Part shown: piece by piece, positions 6,179 through 13,640 of the stretch
How positions within the stretch are numbered: the first letter of the stretch is position 1
Layout of the letters: every line of letters begins with the position of its first letter
NCBI GenBank assembly: GCA_030648435.1
Contig: JAUSHE010000030.1
Span: 1 to 22,384, forward strand
Reading direction: 5' to 3'
Origin: Candidatus Daviesbacteria bacterium
Lineage (GTDB): Bacteria > Patescibacteria > Microgenomatia > Daviesbacterales > UBA10151
DNA length: 22,384 nucleotides
Translations under genes and position numbers: made by a program
Notes under the pieces: model-generated
Told to the model about the DNA's origin: nothing
Databases searched by the model: none
What the model saw: the letters and a program-made list of their open reading frames with translations, nothing else

Positions 6179-6213
6179 ATTATACCATAATTATCACGCA
6201 ATAATCACGCAAT
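6179..6213 (-). promoter_or_regulatory. fic promoter with tandem repeats over the -35 region
   Basis: TATAAT at 6184-6179 ends 6 nt before the fic ATG. Two tandem copies of ATTGCGTGAT (minus strand; 6213-6204 and 6202-6193), 11 bp apart start to start (one helical turn), cover the -35 region, where no good -35 hexamer is seen. This arrangement suits an operator for an activator or repressor, possibly the Fic protein's own winged helix. Confidence 0.55.
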
Positions 6214-6223
6214 CTACCGCGCA

Positions 6224-7141
6224 TTAAGCTAAGGCCTTTTTGGATTTTAGGAAAAAATAACCCACCACTAATGCTGTTACAAAAGGAGTAAACCAGGAGG
6301 GAATATTAAGCCCAAACCCATCCAAAAGCATAATAGCGCCCAAAAAGAAAATTGAGTACATAGCACCATTTTTCAGAAAAATATATTTTTTGATTCTGTC
6401 TATATTAGAAATAGTGAGTTGTCTGACCACCAGCGCGCCAATACCGTTACCCAACAAAATCAGGGGCACGGATAAAGTAAAAGCAAAAGCTCCCACAACG
6501 CCGTCTATAGAAAAAGTCGCATCAATCACCTCAAGGTATAGTATCTTACTCATATCAGATAAACCGGTATTGCCTTTATTCATCAGCTTTTCCTCAGCAT
6601 ACTTAGCGTTTTCTTTAAAGCCGTGAGTGATAAAAAAAGCAGTTGAACCGACTACTGCCCCAAAAGCCATCAATGGATCTTTGTGTATAGCTAACCACAC
6701 AATGACTGCCAAAATTATAGAAACTACAGCATAAAACCAGACTCCTTTAGAATGAAAAAATCGCTCGCCACGGAGACCGTAATTTTTGGGTTCCAGAAAA
6801 AGCCAGTGGAAAAAAAGAAAAACCAAAAATATCCCTCCCCCTGCAAGTAGAATATGCTTGGAACTCTCAATTGCTTCCGCCACAGCCGGATCACTGCTTA
6901 ATGCTGCAGTAAACGACCCTATTGGACCTAAAGAAGGATTAACAGCCCAAACTATTGCCCATGGTAAAAGACCCCTAAGCAAAAAGACCGCAATCAAAAG
7001 CCCCCACAGCAAAAACCATCTCCTGGCTTTTTGGCTCATAGTTGAAAGCACTTCGGCATTAATTACGGCATTATCGATTGAGGAAACCGTCTCAAAAAGA
7101 ATTAATCCGGCAACTATTAAAATAATAGATACAATATCCAC
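6224..7141 (-). CDS. DUF475/TerC-superfamily membrane protein
   Basis: A 305-aa polytopic protein with the two acidic signatures of the DUF475/TerC group: FETVSSIDNAVINAEVL in the first helix and EVIDATFSIDGVVGAFA in the second half. TerC-like proteins are implicated in export of manganese or calcium and in tellurite resistance; the paired Asp residues are thought to bind the ion. A metal-exporter role is by family. The start is GTG; TATAAT at 7154-7149 ends 7 nt before it, so the mRNA is probably leaderless. It lies 82 bp upstream of the fic start with its own promoter-fic promoter gap and the same orientation; whether fic is read through is unclear. Confidence 0.85.
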   Translation of the reverse strand: MDIVSIILIVAGLILFETVSSIDNAVINAEVLSTMSQKARRWFLLWGLLIAVFLLRGLLPWAIVWAVNPSLGPIGSFTAALSSDPAVAEAIESSKHILLAGGGIFLVFLFFHWLFLEPKNYGLRGERFFHSKGVWFYAVVSIILAVIVWLAIHKDPLMAFGAVVGSTAFFITHGFKENAKYAEEKLMNKGNTGLSDMSKILYLEVIDATFSIDGVVGAFAFTLSVPLILLGNGIGALVVRQLTISNIDRIKKYIFLKNGAMYSIFFLGAIMLLDGFGLNIPSWFTPFVTALVVGYFFLKSKKALA

Positions 7142-7148
7142 GAATATT

Positions 7149-7158
7149 ATTATATACT
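7149..7158. promoter_or_regulatory. overlapping divergent -10 boxes
   Basis: Minus strand: TATAAT (7154-7149), 7 nt before the DUF475 GTG. Plus strand: TATACT (7153-7158), 7 nt before the ATG of the 20-aa ORF at 7166. The two boxes overlap, so the promoters should exclude each other. No strong -35 is seen on either side. Confidence 0.45.
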
Positions 7159-7165
7159 ATTGAGA

Positions 7166-7228
7166 ATGAAATTTAAGAATATTATTCTGATGATAGTTAT
7201 ATTTGCCTTGGGTATTGGAGTTGTTTAA
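7166..7228 (+). CDS. possible 20-aa membrane peptide or gene remnant
   Basis: MKFKNIILMIVIFALGIGVV then TAA (7226-7228): a basic n-region and a hydrophobic helix, as in a signal anchor. TATACT ends 7 nt before the ATG. It overlaps the 3' end of the convergent frameshifted gene by 4 nt. It may be the surviving 5' end of a lost membrane-protein gene or a genuine small membrane protein. Confidence 0.25.
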   Translation: MKFKNIILMIVIFALGIGVV

Positions 7229-7601
7229 GGAAGCAGGTCAGGCTCTTTTTCCTGAATATCCAAAATTACCCTGCGCCACATTTCACCTATGGTTTTAGGA
7301 TCAATGGGTGTCACGCCTTTCTCTTTTAATTGTCGGTATAGCTCCCGACATTGCTGTGGTGGATTACCGTTATTTTCTCCTGCTAGCTGATAAGCAAGCA
7401 TAAAACATCTTTCCAGCAAAGGCCTCATTGGCACAGAGGGCTTATAGTTGATTTCTGCTCCTTGACCACCTATAAGAAATGCACCTAATTCTTCAAACCG
7501 TCCGCAGCCGATATCGTGTAGTATTCCGCCTATATCATATCGGTAGGACTATTTACTACTACACTCACTGAAACTGAATACGGAAGACGATCCGGTGACA
7601 T
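7225..7601 (-). pseudogene. small unknown gene interrupted by a frameshift
   Basis: A consensus promoter (TTGACA-16-TATAAT) ends 8 nt before ATG 7601, which opens MSPDRLPYSVSVSVVVNSPTD and stops at TAG 7532-7530. In the next frame coding-like sequence starts right after a TAG at 7551-7549 and runs to 7225 (DIGGILHDIGCGRFEELGAF, then LIGGQGAEINYKPSVPMRPL, ending EKEPDLLP), yet it has no usable start before GTG 7434. The two parts overlap by about 20 nt, so a 1-nt gain or 2-nt loss in the AT-rich stretch near 7531-7548 would give one protein of about 125 aa. The simple open frame is 7225-7434 (69 aa). No family is recognised. Either a real pseudogene or a sequencing indel. Confidence 0.6.
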
Positions 7602-7609
7602 ATCCTATA

Positions 7610-7637
7610 ATTATATCATTCCTTCAAATCATGTCAA
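7610..7637 (-). promoter_or_regulatory. consensus sigma70-type promoter
   Basis: Perfect TTGACA (7637-7632), a 16-nt spacer and perfect TATAAT (7615-7610), 8 nt before ATG 7601. This is the strongest promoter in the window, and it drives the frameshifted gene. The cupin operon is divergent from it. Confidence 0.75.
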
Positions 7638-7686
7638 GGGAAGCTTAAGTATGTTATTATCTTTATATTAAAAGGGGGTGAGGAAA

Positions 7687-8070
7687 ATGGCAGGATATGT
7701 AACTAATATAGAAGAAAAAACGCTGCAGAATGAATATTTCCGGGAAGTTTTGTTTACCGGACCACACAGCCAGCTGGTGGTGATGAGTTTACTACCAAGG
7801 GAAGAAATTGGCATGGAGGTTCACGAAAGTGTTGATCAATTTTTAAGAATAGAAGGTGGGGAGGGAAAAGCGATTTTAAACGGAGAAGAAACTATGCTGA
7901 CAGATGGTTCGGCAATAGTAGTACCGGCCGGAACTGAGCATAATATTGTGAATACTTCTTCTGACAAAAAACTGAAGTTGTATACAATTTATTCACCAAG
8001 TGAACACCGGGATAAAACAATTCATAAAACAAAACAGGAAGCCTTGACAGACACTGAAGACCACATTTGA
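7687..8070 (+). CDS. cupin-domain protein
   Basis: A 127-aa single-domain cupin. Motif 1 is GMEVHESVDQFLRIEGGEG, where the usual HxH is reduced to HES..DQ, and motif 2 is VVPAGTEHNIVNTS with its conserved His. The fold is a small beta-barrel, often metal-binding; the loss of one motif-1 His makes catalysis uncertain, and a binding or stress role is as likely. The start is ATG 7687: it follows a strong Shine-Dalgarno (AGGGGGTGAGG) by 4-5 nt, and the GTG at 7678 lies inside that Shine-Dalgarno. This is one of few genes here with a clear Shine-Dalgarno. The mntP-like gene starts 3 nt after its stop. Confidence 0.85.
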   Translation: MAGYVTNIEEKTLQNEYFREVLFTGPHSQLVVMSLLPREEIGMEVHESVDQFLRIEGGEGKAILNGEETMLTDGSAIVVPAGTEHNIVNTSSDKKLKLYTIYSPSEHRDKTIHKTKQEALTDTEDHI

Positions 8071-8073
8071 TCT

Positions 8074-8625
8074 ATGTTGCTGCAAATATTTCTGATCGCT
8101 ATTAGCTTGTCTCTTGATGCATTTGGTGTCAGCATTGCCGGGGGAATAAAATCAAAAGACGCAAAAATTATCCATGCTTTAAAGATCGCTGCCTTTTTCG
8201 GAATTTTTCAGGCAGCCATGCCAATAATCGGCTGGTTTATCGGCGGAATAATGAAGAATTCAGTAAGTTCAATTGATCATTGGATTGCTTTTGCATTGCT
8301 TTCCGGAATCGGTATAAACATGTTACGGGAAACCTCAAAAGAAAAGACCAATCATAAAAATATTATTGATACAAGAATCCTCCTGTTGCTGGCTATCGCC
8401 ACCAGTATTGATGCTTTTGTTGTGGGAATAACACTGCCTTTACTCAAAATTCCTCTTCTTCTGTCAGTCACCATAATCGGATCTGTGACCTTTATATCCA
8501 GCTTCTTTGGATTTTTGTTCGGAAAAAAATTGGGTGTGACTTTAGATAAGAAAGTCGAAATTATTGCCGGAGTGGTCTTAATCCTGATTGGCCTGAAAAT
8601 CCTGCTTGAACATCTTTTAATATAA
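8074..8625 (+). CDS. mntP: MntP-like manganese efflux pump
   Basis: A 183-aa, six-helix protein with two homologous halves carrying the family's acidic motifs: LSLDAFGVSIAGG at about residues 12-24 and ATSIDAFVVGIT in the second half. MntP exports Mn(II) across the cytoplasmic membrane; the paired Asp residues are needed in characterised members. Some relatives (YtaF) have other roles, so the gene symbol is by similarity. It lies 3 nt after the cupin gene and 1 nt before the serine-hydrolase gene, forming a tight operon. No yybP-ykoY-like manganese riboswitch was recognised upstream. The DUF475 gene on the other strand may also export manganese. Confidence 0.82.
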   Translation: MLLQIFLIAISLSLDAFGVSIAGGIKSKDAKIIHALKIAAFFGIFQAAMPIIGWFIGGIMKNSVSSIDHWIAFALLSGIGINMLRETSKEKTNHKNIIDTRILLLLAIATSIDAFVVGITLPLLKIPLLLSVTIIGSVTFISSFFGFLFGKKLGVTLDKKVEIIAGVVLILIGLKILLEHLLI

Positions 8626-8626
8626 A

Positions 8627-9487
8627 ATGAATATTTTCCGTTTATTCCTGTTGATTTTTCTGTGCGCCAGCTTGTTGGTAGTCTTTGATCAGTTCCTCCG
8701 ATTCAAGGCCCACAAGGAAGAAGTTTTATCACTTAAGGATACTGTTGAAAATTCACTAAAAGATGCAAAAGGCACTTATGGCATTGTGATTAAAAACTTT
8801 AAAACGGAGCAATCATATTATCTTAATGACCAAAAGCTATTTGAAACAGGAAGTCTTTATAAACTCTGGATTATGGCTACTGTTTATAAGCAAATTCAGG
8901 ACGGAAAGTTAACAGAAGATTCTCAGTTAAGCGAAGACATAGCCGGCTTAAATAATGAATTTAATTTAAGCCCGGATGAGGCAGAGCTTACAGAAGGAGT
9001 CGTGAATTTCACTATCGCCAGCGCTCTTACTCAAATGATTTCAATTTCGCACAATTATGCTGCGCTCGCTTTAACTAAAAAGATAAAACTATCCTCCGTT
9101 GCAGCTTTTTTGAAAGAAAACGGACTTAACGAATCATCAGTTGGTACAGACGGAGATACACCAAAATCTACTCCATCCGACATCACTCTTTTTTATGAAA
9201 AATTATATCAAGGAAAACTGGTCAACGAACAATATAGCGCAGCAATGATTGATTTGTTAAAAGGTCAGCAGCTCAACGACGGCCTGCCAAAATATTTGCC
9301 GGAGGGAACCAATGTTGCCCATAAAACAGGAGATGTCGGCTGGTTTAAGCATGACGCAGGAATAGTTTATACGGAAAAGGGTGATTACATTATTGTTGCA
9401 ATGTCTGAAAGTGATTTTCCTGCCGGAGCCCGGGAGCGATCAGCATTACTTTCTAAAGCAATTTATGATTTTTTTCAAGGAAATTAG
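8627..9487 (+). CDS. membrane-anchored serine hydrolase, class A beta-lactamase-like
   Basis: A 286-aa protein with an N-terminal signal anchor (residues 4-21), then a beta-lactamase/PBP-like fold. The nucleophile motif is S76-L-Y-K79, the second motif is S141-H-N (SxN), and the third is K233-T-G. The omega-loop region (SSVGTDGDTPKSTPSD) has no obvious ExxxN, so the deacylating Glu of true class A beta-lactamases seems absent. A penicillin-binding or peptidase-type serine hydrolase is therefore more likely than antibiotic resistance. The gene starts 1 nt after the mntP stop. Its C-terminus precedes a promoter for the next gene. Confidence 0.78.
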   Translation: MNIFRLFLLIFLCASLLVVFDQFLRFKAHKEEVLSLKDTVENSLKDAKGTYGIVIKNFKTEQSYYLNDQKLFETGSLYKLWIMATVYKQIQDGKLTEDSQLSEDIAGLNNEFNLSPDEAELTEGVVNFTIASALTQMISISHNYAALALTKKIKLSSVAAFLKENGLNESSVGTDGDTPKSTPSDITLFYEKLYQGKLVNEQYSAAMIDLLKGQQLNDGLPKYLPEGTNVAHKTGDVGWFKHDAGIVYTEKGDYIIVAMSESDFPAGARERSALLSKAIYDFFQGN

Positions 9488-9498
9488 GTTACATGTTG

Positions 9499-9504
9499 TA
9501 AAAT
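9499..9504 (+). promoter_or_regulatory. -10 box of the GT20-GT4 operon
   Basis: TAAAAT ends 6 nt before ATG 9511. This gives the two glycosyltransferase genes their own leaderless start even though they follow the serine-hydrolase gene by only 23 bp. No clear -35. Confidence 0.4.
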
Positions 9505-9510
9505 ATACCA

Positions 9511-11733
9511 ATGAAACAAATTATTGCTGTACTTTTGGTAATAGTAACTATAATTGGTTTAATTGTAGTCGCTTTTACCGTTAATCAGGTGGGGCAGGAA
9601 GAAGCCAGGCTCAAATCTGATCTGTTGTACCGTTCAACTCTGCTTGCCGAAAGCCTCAAGGAAACAATTGAACCAAATTTTGTTAATAAATCAGAGATCT
9701 ATTTACAAGGCGTAATAGAAAGATTTACCGATAAGGAAAGATTTGCGGGACTTGGAATCTATGACAATAAAAATAAAGTAATTGCATTCTCTTCTACCGC
9801 CCCCGAAGCAACCTCTTCAGCTACCCAGATCATTGTTAACGCTATGGACTCAGATAAGGTAACCGGTGACTTTGAGACACAGCGAGGAAAAAAAGTTTAC
9901 GTTCTGGCAGTTCCTTTACATGACGATAAAAGCGTAGTCGGAGCATTAATGGTGATACAAAATGCCGGATATATTGACGACCGTTTGACTGAAATCTGGA
10001 AAAATAATTTAATAAGATTGCTCATCCAGGCATCTTTATTGTCCTTTGCTGTCGTGCTTTTACTGCGGTGGATTATTTATGAACCAATCCGCGGTCTGGT
10101 AGAAACACTAAAATTGGCAAGAATGGGAGGGCCGGAACAGAATTCCAATATGCAAACCAGCTCTTTCTTCTTCCGACCGCTTGTAAAAGAAATTTCAAAT
10201 ATAAGAAATAGTTTGATGGAAGCCAGAATTTCTGCCAGTGAGGAAGCCAGGATGCGGCTTGAGAAACTGGATTCCCCGTGGACAGCGGAGCGTTTAAAAG
10301 AATTTGTTAAAGATATTTTGAAAGGAAGAACTATTTTCATGGTTTCAAACAGGGAACCATATATTCATACAAAAAACGGAGGAAACATAAATTACTATGT
10401 TCCTGCAAGCGGTATGGTAACCGCAATTGAGCCGGTTATGCAGGCTTGCGGCGGCATGTGGATTGCCCATGGATCGGGAAATGCTGATAAATTGGTTGTA
10501 AATCAAAGCAGCAAAATAAAAGTTCCACCCGAGGAACCAAAGTATACTCTTAGGCGGATCTGGTTAACTGAGGAAGAAGAGAAAGGGTATTATGACGGCT
10601 TTTCAAATGAGGGCTTATGGCCTCTTTGTCATATTGCTCACAATAGGCCGACTTTCAGAAAAGAAGACTGGGAAGAGTATAAAAAGGTAAATCAGAAATT
10701 TGCCGATACTATTTTGATTGAAATAAAAAACCAGGACAGACCAATTGTTCTGATTCAGGACTTTCATCTGGCTCTGGTTCCAAGAATGGTCAAGATGCAA
10801 AGACCGGGAGCCGTCATAGGAATCTTTTGGCATATTCCTTTTCCAAATCCGGAATCTTTCAGTATTTGTCCATGGAAAAAAGAAATATTGGACGGTATGC
10901 TTGGAGCAGATCTTCTAGGATTTCAAACCCAGCTTCATTGTAATAATTTTATTGAAACAGTAGGTAGAGAACTTGAGGCTTTGATAAATTTCGAACAATT
11001 TACAGTAACCAGAAGTAACCATATCTCTTTTGTTAAACCATTTCCCATCAGCATCTCCTTTCCAAACGGTTCTGAAAAACAAAATCACCAGAATGAAAAA
11101 GAAGAATTAACAAAGAAGTTAGGCATCAAAACAAAATACATTGGCTTGGGGATTGACCGGCTTGATTATACTAAAGGCATTCTTGAACGCCTAAAAGCAA
11201 TTGAAATTTTCCTCTACAAATTTCCCTCATATCAAAGAGTGTTCACTTTCATCCAGATTGCCGCTCCAAGCAGAACCAAAGTTAAGAAATACCGCGATTT
11301 TGCAATTGAGGTAAGAAAAGAGACGGAAAGAATAAATAATATATTTAAGGCAAAAGATTGGAAACCAATTGTGCTTTTGGAACAATATCAAGACCATACT
11401 CAAATCCAAGAATTTTACAGGTCAGCTGATTTTTGTCTTATAACTCCTTTGCACGACGGAATGAATTTGGTGGCAAAAGAATACGTTGCCGCAAGAAATG
11501 ACGAAAAAGGAGTATTAATTCTAAGCCAATACGCAGGCGCCTCAAGGGAACTTAAAGAAGCTTTAATTGTAAATCCTTATAACGGCGAGCAAACAGCAGA
11601 GGCGATTAAAACAGCTTTAGAATTATCACCCTCTGAACAAACCAAAAGAATGAGAGGAATGAGAGAAGTTATTAAAAACTATAATATCTACAGATGGTCC
11701 GCAGAGCTTTTAAAAACCATTACTAATCTATGA
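9511..11733 (+). CDS. membrane sensor-GT20 fusion (trehalose-6-phosphate synthase-like)
   Basis: A 740-aa protein. Residues 4-24 are a membrane helix, about 25-165 an extracytoplasmic Cache/CHASE-like sensor domain, 168-188 a second helix, and about 189-245 a HAMP-like linker; about 275-738 is a GT20 domain. GT20 OtsA joins UDP-glucose and glucose-6-phosphate. Residues aligned with the E. coli active site are kept: R281 (VSNREPY), D417 (IQDFHLALVP), HIPFPNPE at 441-448, R550 and K555 (IDRLDYTKG), D649 and E657 (HDGMNLVAKEYVA). The N-terminal loop differs (PASGMVTAIEP rather than the GGL type), so the acceptor may not be glucose-6-phosphate. OtsA is normally a soluble protein of about 470 aa. 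No otsB-type phosphatase is nearby. The gene overlaps the GT4 gene by ATGA. Confidence 0.85.
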   Translation: MKQIIAVLLVIVTIIGLIVVAFTVNQVGQEEARLKSDLLYRSTLLAESLKETIEPNFVNKSEIYLQGVIERFTDKERFAGLGIYDNKNKVIAFSSTAPEATSSATQIIVNAMDSDKVTGDFETQRGKKVYVLAVPLHDDKSVVGALMVIQNAGYIDDRLTEIWKNNLIRLLIQASLLSFAVVLLLRWIIYEPIRGLVETLKLARMGGPEQNSNMQTSSFFFRPLVKEISNIRNSLMEARISASEEARMRLEKLDSPWTAERLKEFVKDILKGRTIFMVSNREPYIHTKNGGNINYYVPASGMVTAIEPVMQACGGMWIAHGSGNADKLVVNQSSKIKVPPEEPKYTLRRIWLTEEEEKGYYDGFSNEGLWPLCHIAHNRPTFRKEDWEEYKKVNQKFADTILIEIKNQDRPIVLIQDFHLALVPRMVKMQRPGAVIGIFWHIPFPNPESFSICPWKKEILDGMLGADLLGFQTQLHCNNFIETVGRELEALINFEQFTVTRSNHISFVKPFPISISFPNGSEKQNHQNEKEELTKKLGIKTKYIGLGIDRLDYTKGILERLKAIEIFLYKFPSYQRVFTFIQIAAPSRTKVKKYRDFAIEVRKETERINNIFKAKDWKPIVLLEQYQDHTQIQEFYRSADFCLITPLHDGMNLVAKEYVAARNDEKGVLILSQYAGASRELKEALIVNPYNGEQTAEAIKTALELSPSEQTKRMRGMREVIKNYNIYRWSAELLKTITNL

Positions 11734-12872
11734 AAATTGCCATTCTTACTTCAAATAGATTCCATATCGGAGCAGATACGAAAAAAGGCACTGAAATCGT
11801 ATTTCGCATGCTGGTGGAAAGCCTGGCAAAACGAACAGGTAATACAGAATTATCGATAACTGCTTTTTGCTCAGGGGATTCTGACCTACCCGTCCGGATT
11901 GAGAGTATCGAAAAATACCCAACGTCTCACGATTTAACTATACCGCAAGAAAAAAATATCATCTTTGAATTAGCTTTGATTTCCAAAGCATTTTCAATGA
12001 AGGATGAATTTGATATCTATCATGTGCATATTGGAGATGGTGATATTGTTTTACCATTTGCCCGGTTTATATCCCGACCGGTTATCATAACAATTCACCA
12101 CACGTTTGATAAGGCATACGTAAAGCGCTATTTTACATTGTTCAAAGATCTTGAGAATGTTTATTTTATTTCTCTGAGTAATTTCCAAAGAAAACAATTA
12201 CCTTTTCTGCCCTTCGCAGCAACAATTTACAACGGTATCGATACAAAGCAATTTGCATTTGACGCTAGTGGTGGCGATTCAATAATGTGGAGTGGACGGG
12301 GAATCCCGGCAAAAGGTCTTGATGTTGCATTTGCCGTAGTCCAAAAGACAAAGAAAATAACAAACGTGTTTGTGATTAAAAAACAGGAAGAGGCGGACTG
12401 GCTGGAAAAAACACTGCAATTGCCTGCCTCACTTCAGATTGAGCAATACGTTTCTGTAAAATTCGATAGCTTGCGCGGTAATCTAATCAGATATTATCAG
12501 AAAAGCAAGTTATTTCTTTTCCCGATACAATGGGAGGAACCATTTGGACTGGTACTTATTGAATCTTTGTCTTGTGGTACACCAATAGTAGCATACGCCC
12601 GGGGTTCTGTGCCTGAAATTGTTAAGGATGGGGAAACAGGGTTCTTAGTCAACCCATCGGATAATGATATTCGGGGAAATTGGATAATTAAAAAAACAGG
12701 TGTTGACGGATTGTGTGAAGCAATAGAAAAAATCTATTCAATGCCGGAAAAGGAATATCAGGAAATGCGGAACAACTGTCGTGTTCTTGCGGAAAAATCA
12801 TTTTCAGCAAATAAGATGGCGGAGGAATATCTAAAGGCATATAATAAAATAGTTAAAAAAACTGGGGAATAA
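11730..12872 (+). CDS. GT4-family glycosyltransferase
   Basis: A 380-aa GT-B enzyme. The N-terminal Rossmann half holds DIYHVHIGDGD and the C-terminal half the nucleotide-sugar site (EEPFGLVLIESLSCGTPIVA, then GSVPEIVKDGETGFLV), with the E-x7-E pattern of retaining GT4 enzymes. Donor and acceptor are unknown. The ATGA overlap with the GT20 gene means coupled translation, so the two probably act in one pathway, for example building a trehalose-like or glucosyl-phosphate-derived glycolipid or compatible solute (inference). No signal peptide or membrane helix; cytoplasmic or peripheral. Confidence 0.88.
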   Translation: MKIAILTSNRFHIGADTKKGTEIVFRMLVESLAKRTGNTELSITAFCSGDSDLPVRIESIEKYPTSHDLTIPQEKNIIFELALISKAFSMKDEFDIYHVHIGDGDIVLPFARFISRPVIITIHHTFDKAYVKRYFTLFKDLENVYFISLSNFQRKQLPFLPFAATIYNGIDTKQFAFDASGGDSIMWSGRGIPAKGLDVAFAVVQKTKKITNVFVIKKQEEADWLEKTLQLPASLQIEQYVSVKFDSLRGNLIRYYQKSKLFLFPIQWEEPFGLVLIESLSCGTPIVAYARGSVPEIVKDGETGFLVNPSDNDIRGNWIIKKTGVDGLCEAIEKIYSMPEKEYQEMRNNCRVLAEKSFSANKMAEEYLKAYNKIVKKTGE

Positions 12873-12919
12873 ATGGATCTTTTGGAATTATAAATCCTGA
12901 TGAAGCAGGTTAGGATAAT

Positions 12920-13582
12920 TCACCATATTTTTCCATCTTTAAGATAAATTATTCTTTTGGCGTATTTGGCAATATCGCTCTCATGAGTAATCATGACAAT
13001 GGTGTGGCCTTCTTTTTTATTTAACTTCCGGAAAATCTCCATAATTTCCGCAGCCTGGCTGGAAGCAATATTGCCTGTTGGTTCATCGGCCAGTAAAATT
13101 GCCGGATTCATCACTAACCCTCTGGCTATGGCTACTCTTTGCTGCTGCCCGCCTGACAGCTGATTTGAGGTATGGTTTAATCTGTCTCCCAAACCCACCA
13201 TTTCCAGGTATTTTTTTCCCTTTTCCAGGCGCTCTTTTTCCGGTATCCCGCCATAAATCATTGGCAGGCAAACATTTTTTAAAGCAGTAGTCCGTGGCAG
13301 TAAATTAAATGCCTGGAAAATAAAGCCAATTTTGCGGTTTCTGATTTCGGCTAACTTATCATCAGACAGTTTTGACACTTCCTCGCCGTCTAGTATGTAA
13401 CTGCCGGAAGTCGGGGTATCAAGGGCGCCCAGAATATGCATCAGAGTTGACTTGCCGGAACCGGAAGGACCCATGATGGCCACAAATTCACCTTTTTTAA
13501 TCTCAAAGGAAATATCAGATAGAGCTGTAGTTTCGATTAAATCGTTGCGGTAAATTTTTGAAATATGGGAAGCTTTAATCAT
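12920..13582 (-). CDS. ABC transporter ATP-binding protein, LolD/MacB type
   Basis: A 220-aa nucleotide-binding protein: Walker A GPSGSGKST (38-46), Q-loop FIFQAFNLLP, signature LSGGQQQR (142-149), Walker B ILLADEPTG, and H-loop His200 (ITHES). The D-loop reads NIASSQ instead of the usual NLDS, so the D-loop Asp is missing; I believe this variant is common in CPR homologues. LolD/MacB ATPases work with FtsX-like permeases in lipoprotein or peptide export or mechanotransmission. No permease gene is adjacent, so it is an orphan here. A GGAAG sits 7 nt before the ATG. Divergent from the uracil-DNA glycosylase gene. Confidence 0.9.
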   Translation of the reverse strand: MIKASHISKIYRNDLIETTALSDISFEIKKGEFVAIMGPSGSGKSTLMHILGALDTPTSGSYILDGEEVSKLSDDKLAEIRNRKIGFIFQAFNLLPRTTALKNVCLPMIYGGIPEKERLEKGKKYLEMVGLGDRLNHTSNQLSGGQQQRVAIARGLVMNPAILLADEPTGNIASSQAAEIMEIFRKLNKKEGHTIVMITHESDIAKYAKRIIYLKDGKIW

Positions 13583-13627
13583 TGTCAGGCTTCCGATTGC
13601 TTTCTATTCATACGACTATATTATAAG

Positions 13628-13633
13628 TATAAT
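13628..13633 (+). promoter_or_regulatory. -10 box of the ung-ABC exporter operon
   Basis: Perfect TATAAT ends 7 nt before ATG 13641. No convincing -35 is present 16-18 nt upstream. Predicts a leaderless ung mRNA. Confidence 0.5.
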
Positions 13634-13640
13634 CACTTCA

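Noticed and set aside
7678..7686. GTG start for the cupin
   Set aside because: It lies inside the Shine-Dalgarno (GGGGGTGAGG) that serves ATG 7687.
9181..9487. Antibiotic-resistance beta-lactamase
   Set aside because: The SxxK, SxN and KTG motifs are present but no ExxxN omega-loop signature was found; a general serine hydrolase or PBP-like enzyme is safer.
10077..10833. Minus-strand open frames opposite the GT20 gene
   Set aside because: Shadow frames within a confidently identified coding region.
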